The notes under the pieces: model-generated
Told to the model about the DNA's origin: nothing
What the model saw: only the letters and a program-made list of their open reading frames with translations
Databases searched by the model: none
Position numbers and translations under genes: made by a program
Shown: positions 1 to 8,130 of the stretch, piece by piece
Layout: the number at the start of each line of letters is the position of its first letter
Numbering within the stretch: position 1 is the stretch's first letter
From: Collinsella sp.
GTDB taxonomy: Bacteria; Actinomycetota; Coriobacteriia; Coriobacteriales; Coriobacteriaceae
Direction of reading: 5' to 3'
DNA length: 20,041 nucleotides
Assembly (NCBI GenBank): GCA_019414025.1
Contig: DXMU01000032.1
Location: 1 to 20,041, forward strand

Positions 1-770
1 ACGGAGAAGTACTTCTTGCCAGCCTCGAGGCGCTCCTTCTTGTAGGTGCCAGCGACGGGGTGCTGGAAGCGGGTGGGGTTGGTGGAGTTACCGGTGATCG
101 AGATGTCGACGTTCTCGTGCCACATGATGGCAACGCCCTCGCGGACGTCGTCGGAGCCGTAGCAGTTAACGGCAGCGCGGGGACCATCGGAGTAGGGGAT
201 GGTCTCGACGACCTTGAGCTCGCCCGTGTAGTAGTCGAACTGGGTCTTCACGTAGGTGAAGCCGTTGATGCGGGCGATGATCTGAGCGGCGTCCTTGCCC
301 AGACCATTGAGGATAACACGCAGCGGCTTCTTACGAGCCTTGTTGGCGTTCAGAGCCAGACCGATAGCGCCCTCAGCGGCAGCGAAGGACTCGTGGCCAG
401 CCAGGAAGGCGAAGCACTCGGTGTCGTCGGAGAGCAGCATAGCGCCCAGGTTGCCGTGGCCCAGACCGACCTTGCGGTCCTCGGCGACGGAGCCGGGAAC
501 GGTGAAGGCCTGGATGCCCTCGCCGATGATGGCGGCAGCCTCGGAAGCGGTCTTGGCGCCACGCTTGACAGCGAGAGCGCAACCGAGGGTGTAAGCCCAC
601 TCGGCGTTCTGGAAGGCGATGGACTGGGTGTTGTTGACGATCTCACGCGGGTTGAAGCCCTTGTCGGTGCAGATCTGCAGAGCTTCCTCGAGGGAGGCGA
701 TGCCGTTGTCGGCGAGGCACTTGTTGATCTTGTCAGCGCGGCGCTCGTAACCTTCGAACGTAACAGTCAT
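1..770 (-). CDS. GGGtGRT family protein, 3' end cut by window edge
   Basis: The reading frame starts at the ATG at 768-770 (MTVTFEGYERRADKINKCL) and stays open to the left edge, so 256 residues are visible and the C-terminus is missing. A strong Shine-Dalgarno (GGGAGG on the minus strand, about 779-786) supports this start. The sequence resembles the GGGtGRT family, an uncharacterised soluble family that is typically encoded next to a NifU/IscU-like scaffold, as it is here: the scaffold gene ends 18 bases upstream, so the two form one operon. Glycine-rich stretches such as GLGHGNLGAML and LAGHESFAAAEGAIG are visible. The biochemical role is unknown; the neighbour suggests a link with Fe-S or metal handling, but that is inference. 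Family assignment is by recognition of the sequence, not by a search. Confidence 0.85.
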   Translation of the reverse strand, partial: MTVTFEGYERRADKINKCLADNGIASLEEALQICTDKGFNPREIVNNTQSIAFQNAEWAYTLGCALAVKRGAKTASEAAAIIGEGIQAFTVPGSVAEDRKVGLGHGNLGAMLLSDDTECFAFLAGHESFAAAEGAIGLALNANKARKKPLRVILNGLGKDAAQIIARINGFTYVKTQFDYYTGELKVVETIPYSDGPRAAVNCYGSDDVREGVAIMWHENVDISITGNSTNPTRFQHPVAGTYKKERLEAGKKYFS

Positions 771-788
771 AGTTATTTCCCTCCCTTT

Positions 789-1523
789 CTACTCGTGAAC
801 CGGGAACACGCTGGCGACGGAGTGAGTCTCCTCGTCGGTGCGCGGATCGATGTACTTGGCAGCGTTGTCCCACTGACCATAGTGGCCCATAGCGCCAGCG
901 ATGGCCTCCTCGGGGGTCTTGCCGGCCTTGACAGCGTCGGTGAACTTGCCGAGGTTCAGGAACTCGAATGCGATAATCTCGTTCTTGTCGTTGAGAGCCA
1001 TGCGGGTGACGTAGCCCTGAGCGAGCTCGAGGTAACGAGCGCCCTTGGCCTTGGTGCCGAACATGGTGCCGACCTGAGAGCGAAGGCCCTTGCCGAGGTC
1101 GTCGAGGGAGGCGCCCACGGGCAGGCCGCCCTCGGAGAACGCGGTCTGGCTGCGGCCGTAAACGATCTGCAGGAAGATCTCGCGCATAGCAACGTTGATG
1201 GCGTCGCAGACGAGGTCGGTGTTGAGGGCCTCGAGGATGGTCTTACCGGGAAGGATCTCGGAAGCCATGGCGGCAGAGTGGGTCATGCCCGAGCAGCCGA
1301 TGGTCTCAACGAGGGCCTCCTCGATGATGCCGTCCTTGACGTTCAGCGTGAGCTTGCAGGCGCCCTGCTGAGGTGCGCACCAACCCACACCGTGCGTAAG
1401 ACCGGAGATGTCGGAAATCTCCTTAGCCTGGACCCACTTGCCCTCCTCGGGGATGGGTGCGGGGCCGTGGTATGCACCCTTGGCAACGGGGCACATGTTC
1501 TCCACTTCCTGTGAGTACTGCAT
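789..1523 (-). CDS. NifU/IscU-like iron-sulfur cluster scaffold protein
   Basis: This 244-residue protein has an IscU/NifU N-terminal-like core: a Cys-containing strand (C49, C56 in GWCAPQQGACKLTLNV), an acidic turn (KDGIIEEA) and the IscU-type loop IGCSGMTHSAAMASEIL with C77, then C106. In IscU three cysteines hold the nascent cluster; C56, C77 and C106 are the likely equivalents, although the third is displaced relative to classic IscU. The protein is about 100 residues longer than IscU, with a C-terminal region (KGARYLELAQGYVTRMAL onward) typical of the version paired with GGGtGRT proteins. I chose the start at 1523 (MQYSQEVENMCP) because GAGAGGAGAGG lies just upstream; a longer frame adds 28 residues without a good RBS. 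It is the first gene of a two-gene operon and is separate from the suf operon in this window. Confidence 0.85.
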   Translation of the reverse strand: MQYSQEVENMCPVAKGAYHGPAPIPEEGKWVQAKEISDISGLTHGVGWCAPQQGACKLTLNVKDGIIEEALVETIGCSGMTHSAAMASEILPGKTILEALNTDLVCDAINVAMREIFLQIVYGRSQTAFSEGGLPVGASLDDLGKGLRSQVGTMFGTKAKGARYLELAQGYVTRMALNDKNEIIAFEFLNLGKFTDAVKAGKTPEEAIAGAMGHYGQWDNAAKYIDPRTDEETHSVASVFPVHE

Positions 1524-1926
1524 GCCTCTCCTCTCTATCGTGTTGGCGTCCCGTCTGGGGGTCGTGGCTGGCGATTGCCGGGCGACCCTTCGAAAGGGAC
1601 ATGACATGCAGCCCCTATAATACCGCGAAATGCACGGAATATTCGGCGAACGGCTCAGTTTTCGTAGCGAGAAGTCCGGAAGTTTTAATTGAAACGGTTT
1701 AACTCTATGTTCTATGGTCGCGAACTTCCGTAGAGGGGGTTCGTCTTGGGCAAGCTTTTGGTCAGCTCTTGTATGCGTTGCGGGGGCTGACCTGTTGCAA
1801 CGGTGCCGTTCGCCGCCTATTTACTGCCTTTGGCCGCGCGAGTCTATTGTTTTGCGTGGATGTTTTGATGGCACGCTTCAATCGTGCTGTATTGGATGGC
1901 AAGCAGATCCCGGCGAAGGGAGCGCC
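1524..1926. promoter_or_regulatory. Divergent 403-bp intergenic region between scaffold operon and transposase
   Basis: No convincing gene is seen here. On the minus strand a TATTAT box (plus coordinates 1617-1622) is a possible -10 for the scaffold/GGGtGRT operon, leaving a leader of roughly 85-90 bases; no good -35 is visible. The leader contains a short hairpin CCCTT-TCG-AAGGG (minus strand of 1586-1598). Upstream of the transposase there is an inverted repeat GGTCAGC (1760-1766) / GCTGACC (1786-1792) with a 19-base loop, and a small GCACG...CGTGC hairpin near 1872-1888. The transposase frame stays open from 1714, but that part reads as non-coding sequence. Confidence 0.4.
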
Positions 1927-2727
1927 ATGCAGCGCGTTTGGAGAACGGTTACCGGCTTTTACCATGTCTGTGCCCGCGGTACGGGCAAGCAGCTCATCTT
2001 TGAGGGCGATGAAGACCGGTGGGAGTTTTTGGAGTTGATGCGCGACTGCTGCCGGGAGGCAGGCGTCACGGTTATCGCTTGGTGTCTTATGGGCAATCAC
2101 GTGCATCTGGTGCTGGCAGATTACGAGGACGCGATGAGCGCGGCGATGCACCGGCTGCTTTTGACGTACGCGCGGCGGTTCAATAAACGCACGGGGCGCA
2201 CAGGTCATCTGTTCCAGAACCGTTTTGACCGGCGCTCGCTCGATACCGACCGTTATCTAATGGCCGCCATTCGCTATGTTCACGCTAATCCGCAGGAGGC
2301 GGGCATCGCCCTGATCGAGCGCTATCCGTGGAGCAGCTTTGCCGAGTATCTGCGAGCGTATGACAACGATATGACGAGGGGATTTTCCGACCCTTCTTGC
2401 GTGCTCGAGCTCTTTGAGTCTGCCAAGGGGTTTCTTGATTATTCCCTGTCGATGCCCGATGGTTCCGATCCGGTGATTCACGATATGGATGAGACGGAGT
2501 GGGAGCGGCGTGCGTTTGCCGACAAGATGGCGAATCGCCTGGGCGTGCCGCTCAACGAACTCAAGACCGTAGCACCGTCGCGGCGAGACGGAATCATTTT
2601 CGCCCTGCACGATGGCGGCTACACGGTGCGCGAGATTGAACGCTATACGGGAATCAGCAAGAGTACCGTCTCTCGTATCGTGCGCGCTTATGCGCGGGTG
2701 AAGGCTCAGGCTGAGGGCTCGGAATAG
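1927..2727 (+). CDS. RAYT / IS200-like (Y1, HUH) transposase
   Basis: This 266-residue protein is a single-tyrosine HUH transposase of the REP-associated (RAYT) type. The metal-binding HUH motif is in GNHVHLVL (H58, H60), and the region AIRYVHANPQEAG (Y117) matches the RAYT signature that carries the catalytic tyrosine. An extra C-terminal domain (about residues 226-256, GYTVREIERYTGISKSTVSR) is a helix-turn-helix. The ATG at 1927 follows GAAGGGAG at good spacing; the frame is open 71 codons further upstream but without RBS support. It stands alone: no TnpB or cargo gene and no recognisable IS ends. RAYTs are usually domesticated single-copy genes that maintain palindromic REP sequences, and palindromic repeats do occur just downstream (2783-2811) and at 8169-8242. 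No lesion is visible, so it may be functional. Confidence 0.9.
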   Translation: MQRVWRTVTGFYHVCARGTGKQLIFEGDEDRWEFLELMRDCCREAGVTVIAWCLMGNHVHLVLADYEDAMSAAMHRLLLTYARRFNKRTGRTGHLFQNRFDRRSLDTDRYLMAAIRYVHANPQEAGIALIERYPWSSFAEYLRAYDNDMTRGFSDPSCVLELFESAKGFLDYSLSMPDGSDPVIHDMDETEWERRAFADKMANRLGVPLNELKTVAPSRRDGIIFALHDGGYTVREIERYTGISKSTVSRIVRAYARVKAQAEGSE

Positions 2728-2731
2728 AGCA

Positions 2732-2764
2732 TGGCCGAACCGCTCTTGTCAAGCGATTCGGCCA
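2732..2764. terminator. Hairpin after the transposase gene
   Basis: TGGCCGAACCGCT (2732-2744) pairs with AGCGATTCGGCCA (2752-2764) at 12 of 13 positions around a 7-base loop. It begins four bases after the transposase stop. There is no clear T-run on either side, so it may be an intrinsic terminator of modest strength, a bidirectional stop between the convergent transposase and suf operon, or part of a transposase-associated structure. Confidence 0.5.
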
Positions 2765-2782
2765 ACAAAATTCTTAAGATTT

Positions 2783-2811
2783 GGGACAAATACTACTGAT
2801 TATTTTGTCCC
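2783..2811. repeat. 29-bp palindromic repeat, copy C (REP-like)
   Basis: GGGACAAA (2783-2790) and TTTGTCCC (2804-2811) are perfect 8-base inverted arms around a 13-base centre. Read on the minus strand it matches copy A (8169-8197) at 25 of 29 positions without gaps. On the plus strand it shares the 5' flank CTTAAGATTTGGGACAAA with copy B. It lies 55 bases downstream of the RAYT gene and overlaps the last codons and stop of sufU. It may also act as a terminator for sufU. Confidence 0.75.
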
Positions 2812-3227
2812 GTGAGCATGCCGTCGAGGGTGCGCCAGGCGAGCTCGGCGCATTTGACGCGGGCGGGCATGTGCGAGATGTCCTGGAGCTGGGCGGCTTC
2901 GTCCAGGTCTTCCAGGTCGTCCTCGGAGAGCTTCTCGCCGCGGATCATGGCGAGGAAGAGTCCCGCCAAGCGACGCGCCTCCTCGACGGTCTCGCCGGTG
3001 ATGAGGTCGGCCATGATGTCGGCGCTGGCCTGGCTTATGGCGCAGCCGTGCCCGGTAAACGAGGCTTCCTCGATTACATCGTTCTCGACACGCAGCTGCA
3101 AGGTGAGCTCGTCTCCGCAGCTGGGGTTGATACCGTCGTGCTCGTGCGTGGGAGCATCCATCTCGTACTTATAGTCGGGGTGCGAGTTGTGCTCCATAAA
3201 CGTGGTGGAGGTGTACAGATTACCCAT
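2793..3227 (-). CDS. sufU: SufU, Fe-S cluster assembly scaffold / sulfur acceptor
   Basis: At 144 residues this is close to the usual SufU length. In Gram-positive SUF systems SufU is a zinc protein that accepts sulfur from SufS. The conserved ligands are visible: C37 and D39 in NPSCGDE, C62 in GHGCAISQASADIM and C126 in PARVKCAELAW. The SufU-specific insertion between the second and third Cys (GEKLSEDDLEDLDEAAQLQDISHMP) is present, separating it from IscU. The ATG at 3225-3227 overlaps the end of sufS by 8 bases (ATGGGTAA), which implies translational coupling. It is the last gene of the suf operon. The final residues (GQNNQ) are encoded inside a REP-like palindrome, so the C-terminal tail may have been created or altered by that repeat. 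Confidence 0.95.
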   Translation of the reverse strand: MGNLYTSTTFMEHNSHPDYKYEMDAPTHEHDGINPSCGDELTLQLRVENDVIEEASFTGHGCAISQASADIMADLITGETVEEARRLAGLFLAMIRGEKLSEDDLEDLDEAAQLQDISHMPARVKCAELAWRTLDGMLTGQNNQ

Positions 3228-4545
3228 TGAACGTGCTCCAAACGTGATGCAGGCCGGCGACGAACTTGTCGATGTCGGCCTTGTCGTTGTAGAAGGCCAC
3301 GCTGGCGCGGCAGCAGGCAAGGTTCTCGACGCCCAGCCAGGTGAGCAGCGGCTGCGCGCAGTGGTGGCCGGCGCGGATGCAGACGCCGTCCATGTCCATG
3401 ATGCTCGCGACGTCGTGCGGGTGAATTCCCTTGACGTTAAAGCTCACAACGCCGTGGTGGTTGTCCCAGTAGATGGAACCGATGATTTGGACAAAGTCGA
3501 GCTGCATGAGCTCGCCCATCAGATAGTGGACGAGTGCCTGCTCGCGGGCCTGGATGTTCTCGTAACCCACGGTGTTGACCAGGTAGTCGAGTGCCGCACC
3601 CGTGGCGAAGATGCCGGCGGCGTCCTGCGTGCCGGCCTCGAACTTCTCGGGGACGGGAGCCCAGACGGCGTCCTGCTCAGTAACCGAGTCGATCATCTCA
3701 CCGCCGGTAAGCATGGGCGGCATGGCGTTGAGCAGGTCCATCTTGCCCCACAGCACGCCGATGCCCATGGGGCCCATGGCCTTGTGCGCACTAAAGGCAA
3801 AGAAGTCGGCGCCCAGGTCGGCCACATCGACCGGCATGTGCGGCAGCGACTGCGCGCCGTCGACGACCAGGTAGCCGCCGTACTTGTGCACGAGTTTGCC
3901 GAGGTTCTTGACCGGGTTCTCGACGCCCAGCACGTTGGAGACCTGTCCCACGGCTAGGATCTTGGTCTTGGGACCCACCTTGGCAAGAACCTCCTCGGTG
4001 GTGAGCTGGCCGGTCTTGGTGGGGTAGAGGTAGACGAGCTTGGCGCCGGTTTCGCGGCAGACCTGCTGCCACGGAATCAGGTTGGAGTGGTGCTCCATAA
4101 TGGTGATGACGACCTCGTCGCCCGGTTCGAGCACTGTGGGCGCAAAGCTCTTAGCGACCAGGTTGAGCGACTCGCTCGTGTTGCGGGTGAAGACGACCTC
4201 GTTGGCCTGTGAGGCGCCGATGAGGTCAGCGATCTGCTGGCGGACCTTCGCGATGGCGTCGGTGGCCTCGACGGACAGCGAGTACAGGCCGCGCAGGGGG
4301 TTGGCGTTCATGCGCTGGTAGAAGTCGCGTTCGGCGTCGAGCACACAGGCAGGGCGCTGCGCGGTGGCGGCGCTATCGAGGAAGGCGATCTCGGGGTGCT
4401 GCTGGAACAGCGGGAACTGGCCCTTGTAGGGGTTGGTCTCGATGTCCACGGTGGGCCAGCAGCGCGAAGCCTCGTCGCTGGCGTCGAGCTCCATGGGCTC
4501 GGGGGCAGTACAGGTATCGCATTTAACGTGCTCGGTGTCGATCAT
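3220..4545 (-). CDS. sufS: SufS, PLP-dependent cysteine desulfurase
   Basis: SufS removes sulfur from cysteine and passes it to SufU for cluster assembly on SufBCD. The 441-residue protein shows the group II desulfurase hallmarks: EHHSN (H152/H153) and VVDGAQS (D229, Q232) around the PLP ring, the Schiff-base lysine K255 in SAHKAMGP, and the catalytic cysteine C396 in RAGHHCAQPLL. It is about 30 residues longer than usual at the N-terminus; the extra segment contains C9, C12 and C29 (VKCDTC, RCW) before the normal start region (NPYKGQFPLFQQHPEIAFLDSAA). The start ATG overlaps the sufD stop as ATGA, which supports the long form; an internal Met18 is an alternative. Confidence 0.96.
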   Translation of the reverse strand: MIDTEHVKCDTCTAPEPMELDASDEASRCWPTVDIETNPYKGQFPLFQQHPEIAFLDSAATAQRPACVLDAERDFYQRMNANPLRGLYSLSVEATDAIAKVRQQIADLIGASQANEVVFTRNTSESLNLVAKSFAPTVLEPGDEVVITIMEHHSNLIPWQQVCRETGAKLVYLYPTKTGQLTTEEVLAKVGPKTKILAVGQVSNVLGVENPVKNLGKLVHKYGGYLVVDGAQSLPHMPVDVADLGADFFAFSAHKAMGPMGIGVLWGKMDLLNAMPPMLTGGEMIDSVTEQDAVWAPVPEKFEAGTQDAAGIFATGAALDYLVNTVGYENIQAREQALVHYLMGELMQLDFVQIIGSIYWDNHHGVVSFNVKGIHPHDVASIMDMDGVCIRAGHHCAQPLLTWLGVENLACCRASVAFYNDKADIDKFVAGLHHVWSTFNG

Positions 4546-5813
4546 GCGAGCTCCTCTTCAAAGTTGTCGATCAGGTTGTTGCCTAGGCGGACGACGGCGG
4601 CGCGGGTGCGCTCGTCGGTGGCGGAAAGCGCGGCGTCCTCCAGCTTGGCGCGGATGAACAGGTCCTCGGCGGCGTTTTGGTCAAGGCCACGGCAGGCGAG
4701 GTAGAACAGCTGCTCGTCGCGGACGTGACCGATGGTGGCGCCGTGGTTGCCGGCGACGTCGTCCTCGTCGCAGAGGATGACGGGGACGGTCTTGTTGTCG
4801 ACGCCCTTGTTGGCCAAAAGCACCGTTTCGCGCTCGGTGCCGGTTGCACCCTTGCAGCCGTGCACGAGGTCGATGGTGCCACGGTAGACCTTCTTGGACG
4901 TGCCGGTCAGCACGCCGTTGGCGTCGATTTCGCACTCGGTCTTGCGACCGCGGTGGCGCAGCTCGTAGTTAAAGTCGCGCACCTGCTCGCGGGCGCCCAG
5001 GTAATCGGTATCGATGGTGACCTTGGCGGTATCGCCCAGCAGGTCGCCGGCAAGGCCGGTGGCGCTGGCGCCAGCACCCAAGACGGTGTGCTGCACGTTG
5101 ACGCGCGCGCCCTCGTCCAGGAACAGGCCGGTGTCGTCGAGCGCGATCCAGCTATCGTCGAGCGTCTGCGTGCAGGCCACGTTGACGGTGGCGTACTCGT
5201 GGGCGCACACGCGTAGCACGGAACCCACGACGCCCTCGCCGGCAACGGGGGAGTCCAGGGCGATCTGCAGGTCGAGCGTCGACTGGGGACGGGCGACGAC
5301 GTCGATGGCGGCGATGGCCGCGGCGGCATCGACACCGCTCACACGCACGGCAACCGTCGCGTGCTTGTATGCGGGCACATCGATGACGACGCGCTTGGTG
5401 GCGTGGTCGGCCAGGTAGGTGTAGGCAGCCTCGCCCATGCCAGTCTCGAAGGCCTCAGCGGGGGAGAGCTCCTCCTCCAGCTTAATGGCACCGGCCTGGT
5501 AGACGGAGGTGGCGGGCACGTCGAGCTCGGTTTCGGGCGTGATACGGGCGCGGTCGGCGGCATCACCCGGGGCGGAGGCGCGGCGCTCGGGGAAGCGCTC
5601 GGCCATGGCGTCCATGGCGGCGTCGAACGCGTCTGCCACGCCAGCAAACTGCTCGTCCAAGCCCTCAACCTTAACGGTCTCGGCGGGAGCGGCGGCAAGC
5701 TCGTCAGAGAGCTCGAGCTTGGTCTGGTTCATTTTCAACCAGCCCCAGGTTGCTGCGGGCATCGCGTTGACCTGCTCGAGTGTGGTGGCAGCGGTGTTGG
5801 TTTCCTGTTTCAT
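4542..5813 (-). CDS. sufD: SufD, subunit of the SufBCD Fe-S assembly scaffold
   Basis: This 423-residue protein carries a SufBD-core beta-helix in its C-terminal half. The conserved histidine is seen as H357 in NHGATIG, equivalent to the SufD histidine that sits at the SufB-SufD interface where the cluster is thought to assemble. The N-terminal half is Ala/Glu-rich and divergent, as usual for SufD. The ATG (5811-5813) overlaps the sufB TAA by one base (TAATG), and the stop overlaps sufS by four, so translation is coupled along the operon. SufD versus SufB was decided by the operon order, the weaker N-terminal conservation and the absence of the SufB cysteine motif. Confidence 0.94.
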   Translation of the reverse strand: MKQETNTAATTLEQVNAMPAATWGWLKMNQTKLELSDELAAAPAETVKVEGLDEQFAGVADAFDAAMDAMAERFPERRASAPGDAADRARITPETELDVPATSVYQAGAIKLEEELSPAEAFETGMGEAAYTYLADHATKRVVIDVPAYKHATVAVRVSGVDAAAAIAAIDVVARPQSTLDLQIALDSPVAGEGVVGSVLRVCAHEYATVNVACTQTLDDSWIALDDTGLFLDEGARVNVQHTVLGAGASATGLAGDLLGDTAKVTIDTDYLGAREQVRDFNYELRHRGRKTECEIDANGVLTGTSKKVYRGTIDLVHGCKGATGTERETVLLANKGVDNKTVPVILCDEDDVAGNHGATIGHVRDEQLFYLACRGLDQNAAEDLFIRAKLEDAALSATDERTRAAVVRLGNNLIDNFEEELA

Positions 5814-7225
5814 TATCCGATCGCTCCTTCCATCTCGAGCTTGATCAGGTTGTTCATCTCGACGGCGTACTCAAGCGGCAGCTCCTTGGAGACCGGGTTG
5901 GCAAAGCCGTTGACGATCATGGTGCGGGCCTCTTCCTCCGAGATGCCGCGGCTCATCAGGTAGAACACCTTATCGTCGCCGATACGGCCGATAGTGGCCT
6001 CGTGGCCGATGTCGACGTACTTGGCGCGGATGTCCATGGCGGGGATGGTGTCGGAGCGGCTTTGGTCGTCGAGCATGAGCGACTGGCAGCTTACGGTTGC
6101 CTTGGAACCCTCGGCCTTAGGCGTGGCCACGATGGAGCTGCGGAAGGTCTGGATGCCACCGCTCTTGGAGATGCCCTTGGTCTCGACGGTTGCCGAGGTA
6201 TCGGGCGCGTTGAGCACGACCTTGCAGCCGGTATCGAGGTTCTGACCGGCGCCGGCAAAGGTGATGCCGGTAAAGCTCGACCGGGCGCGGCGGCCGTTGA
6301 GCACGCTCATGGGGTAGAGGTAGCCCACGTGGCTGCCGAAGGAGCCGCTGATCCACTCGATGTCGCCGTCCTCGTCCACGCGCGCACGCTTGGTGTTGAG
6401 GTTGTACATGTTCTTGGACCAGTTCTCGATGGTCGAGTAGCGCAGGTGCGCACGCTTGCCCACAAAGAGCTCGACGGCGCCGGCGTGGAGGTTGGCCACG
6501 TTGTACTTGGGCGCGGAGCAACCCTCAATGAAGTGCAGGTCGGCATCGTCCTCGACGATGATGAGCGTGTGCTCAAACTGGCCGGCACCCTTGGCGTTGA
6601 GGCGGAAGTAGCTCTGCAGCGGGAAATCGAGCTTGGTGCCCTTGGGCACGTAGACAAACGAGCCGCCCGACCATACGGCGCCGTGCAGGGCCGCAAACTT
6701 GTGGTCGGTGGGCGGGATGAGCGTCATAAACTTCTCGTGGATGAGCGGTTCCCACTGCGGATCGTGCAGGGCCTCCTCGATGCCGGAGTAGACGATGCCC
6801 ATCTTGGACGCGGTGTCCTGCATGTTGTGGTAGACGAGTTCGGAGTCGTACTGCGCGCCGACGCCTGCCAGGTAGCTGCGCTCGGCCTCGGGGATGCCCA
6901 GGCGCTCAAAGGTGTTCTTGATGTCGTCGGGCACCGACTCCCAGTCGTGCTTTTGGTCGGTGTTGGGCTTGACGTAGGTGACGATGTTGTCCATGTCCAA
7001 GCCCTCGATGGAGGGGCCCCACGTCGGATCCGGGAAGCGGTTGAAGATCTCGAGGGACTTTAAGCGCAGGTCGAGCATCCACTGCGGCTCGTCCTTCTTG
7101 GCGCTGATCTCGCGCACGATGTCGGGCGTGATGCCGGCGTCGAGGCGCTCGAATCCCTCCTCGCCATAGGTGAAGTCGTAGAGGCTGCGGTCGATGTCCG
7201 CGACCTCGGTGCGGTTCTTGGTCAT
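5813..7225 (-). CDS. sufB: SufB, core scaffold subunit of the SufBCD complex
   Basis: At 470 residues this is a normal-length SufB. The diagnostic motif HFIEGCSAPKYNVANLH (C236) is present, as are the SufBD-core elements. C380 (ATVSCQSL) and H408 (DIGHEATIG) keep the 28-residue spacing of the SufB Cys/His pair that is important for cluster assembly at the SufB-SufD interface. The ATG at 7225 follows AAAGGGG at good distance, 12 bases after the sufC stop. Together with SufC and SufD it forms the ATP-driven scaffold in the cytoplasm. Confidence 0.96.
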   Translation of the reverse strand: MTKNRTEVADIDRSLYDFTYGEEGFERLDAGITPDIVREISAKKDEPQWMLDLRLKSLEIFNRFPDPTWGPSIEGLDMDNIVTYVKPNTDQKHDWESVPDDIKNTFERLGIPEAERSYLAGVGAQYDSELVYHNMQDTASKMGIVYSGIEEALHDPQWEPLIHEKFMTLIPPTDHKFAALHGAVWSGGSFVYVPKGTKLDFPLQSYFRLNAKGAGQFEHTLIIVEDDADLHFIEGCSAPKYNVANLHAGAVELFVGKRAHLRYSTIENWSKNMYNLNTKRARVDEDGDIEWISGSFGSHVGYLYPMSVLNGRRARSSFTGITFAGAGQNLDTGCKVVLNAPDTSATVETKGISKSGGIQTFRSSIVATPKAEGSKATVSCQSLMLDDQSRSDTIPAMDIRAKYVDIGHEATIGRIGDDKVFYLMSRGISEEEARTMIVNGFANPVSKELPLEYAVEMNNLIKLEMEGAIG

Positions 7226-7237
7226 TGCGTCGCCCCT

Positions 7238-8038
7238 TTACGCCTGCTGCTCGGCAGCGGCGGCCTCGGCCTGGGCGCGCTGCTCGGCTGCCTCGCGCTC
7301 GAAGGTTTCAAAGCCGTTCTTGTCGATCCAGGGGATGAGCGATGCGTCGTCCTCGCGCACGATGTGGCCCTTTACCATCACGTGGACGCGGTCGACATCA
7401 AGGTGCTCCAGGATGCGCGTGTTGTGCGTGATGATGAGCATAGAGCCGTCGCAGCTCTTGCGGTAGGCGTCCATGCCGTGGCTGACGGTGGAAAGCGCGT
7501 CGACGTCCAGACCCGAGTCGGTCTCGTCCAGAATGGCGAGCTTGGGCTGCAGCAGCAGAAGCTGGAGCATCTCGACCTTCTTCTTCTCGCCGCCCGAGAA
7601 GCCCACGCCCAGCTCGCGGTTGAGATAGGCGGTATCCATGTTGAGCTCGGCCGCGAGCTCCTTGACGCGGCGGCGGAACTCCTTGCCCTTCATCTCCAGG
7701 CCGGGGCGGCCGGCGATGCTGGCGCGCAAAAAGCTCGACAGCGGCACGCCCGGGATCTCGACCGGGGCCTGGAAGCTCAGGAACAGGCCGGCGCGCGAGC
7801 GCTTGTCGGTGGTGAGCTCGGTGATGTCCTGGCCGTCAAAGACGATGCGGCCGTCGTTGACCGTGTAGACGGGGTCGCCCATGACCAGGTGACCAAGGGT
7901 GGACTTGCCGGCGCCGTTGGGTCCCATCAGCACGTGGGTCTCGCCGGCGGCGACGTTGAGGTTGACGTTGTGGAGGATGGTCTTCTCGTCCACGGAGGCG
8001 GTCAGACCTTCGATGGAAAGCAGCGGATTTGCGCTCAT
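7238..8038 (-). CDS. sufC: SufC, ABC-type ATPase of the SufBCD complex
   Basis: SufC is the cytosolic ABC ATPase that drives conformational change in SufB-SufD; it is not a transporter subunit. In the 266-residue form the Walker A is GPNGAGKST (39-47), the Q-loop is FLSFQAPVEIPGV (Q90), the signature is FSGGEKKK (147-154), Walker B/D-loop is LAILDETDSGLD (167-178) and the H-loop is IITHNTR (H205). A short Ala/Gln/Glu-rich tail (about 249-266) extends beyond the usual fold. I chose the ATG at 8038 because GAGAGGG sits 5-6 bases upstream; a longer frame from 8068 adds ten residues with no RBS. It is the first gene of the operon, and its promoter probably overlaps the dyad at 8123-8146. Confidence 0.96.
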   Translation of the reverse strand: MSANPLLSIEGLTASVDEKTILHNVNLNVAAGETHVLMGPNGAGKSTLGHLVMGDPVYTVNDGRIVFDGQDITELTTDKRSRAGLFLSFQAPVEIPGVPLSSFLRASIAGRPGLEMKGKEFRRRVKELAAELNMDTAYLNRELGVGFSGGEKKKVEMLQLLLLQPKLAILDETDSGLDVDALSTVSHGMDAYRKSCDGSMLIITHNTRILEHLDVDRVHVMVKGHIVREDDASLIPWIDKNGFETFEREAAEQRAQAEAAAAEQQA

Positions 8039-8101
8039 GCTGTCCCTCTCTGTATATGGTGTACTCATGGGTGTGCGAAACCCTAGGAATCTTCTCGGAA
8101 T

Positions 8102-8130
8102 AAAGTTACTATGGGTTCGGCGTTAGTCAA
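8102..8130 (-). promoter_or_regulatory. Probable suf operon promoter
   Basis: On the minus strand TTGACT (plus 8125-8130) is a near-consensus -35 box. A weak -10 (AACTTT or TAACTT, about 8102-8108) follows at 16-17 bases. Its -35 lies inside the 24-bp dyad, so occupancy of the dyad would block it. The -10 is poor, which would fit a regulated promoter, but its exact position is uncertain. Confidence 0.5.

Noticed and set aside
60..1514. 484-codon open frame on the plus strand opposite the scaffold operon
   Set aside because: It is an antisense shadow of two real minus-strand genes, produced by GC-rich codon bias; the protein is Val/Gly/Asp-rich with no recognisable motif and no RBS.
1714..2727. 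The transposase as part of a complete IS200/IS605 element
   Set aside because: No TnpB, no matched left and right end hairpins and no flanking target signature could be seen; the RAYT motif and HTH fit a single domesticated gene better.
5780..7063. 427-codon open frame on the plus strand opposite sufB
   Set aside because: Same cause: the opposite strand encodes an unmistakable SufB with conserved catalytic residues.
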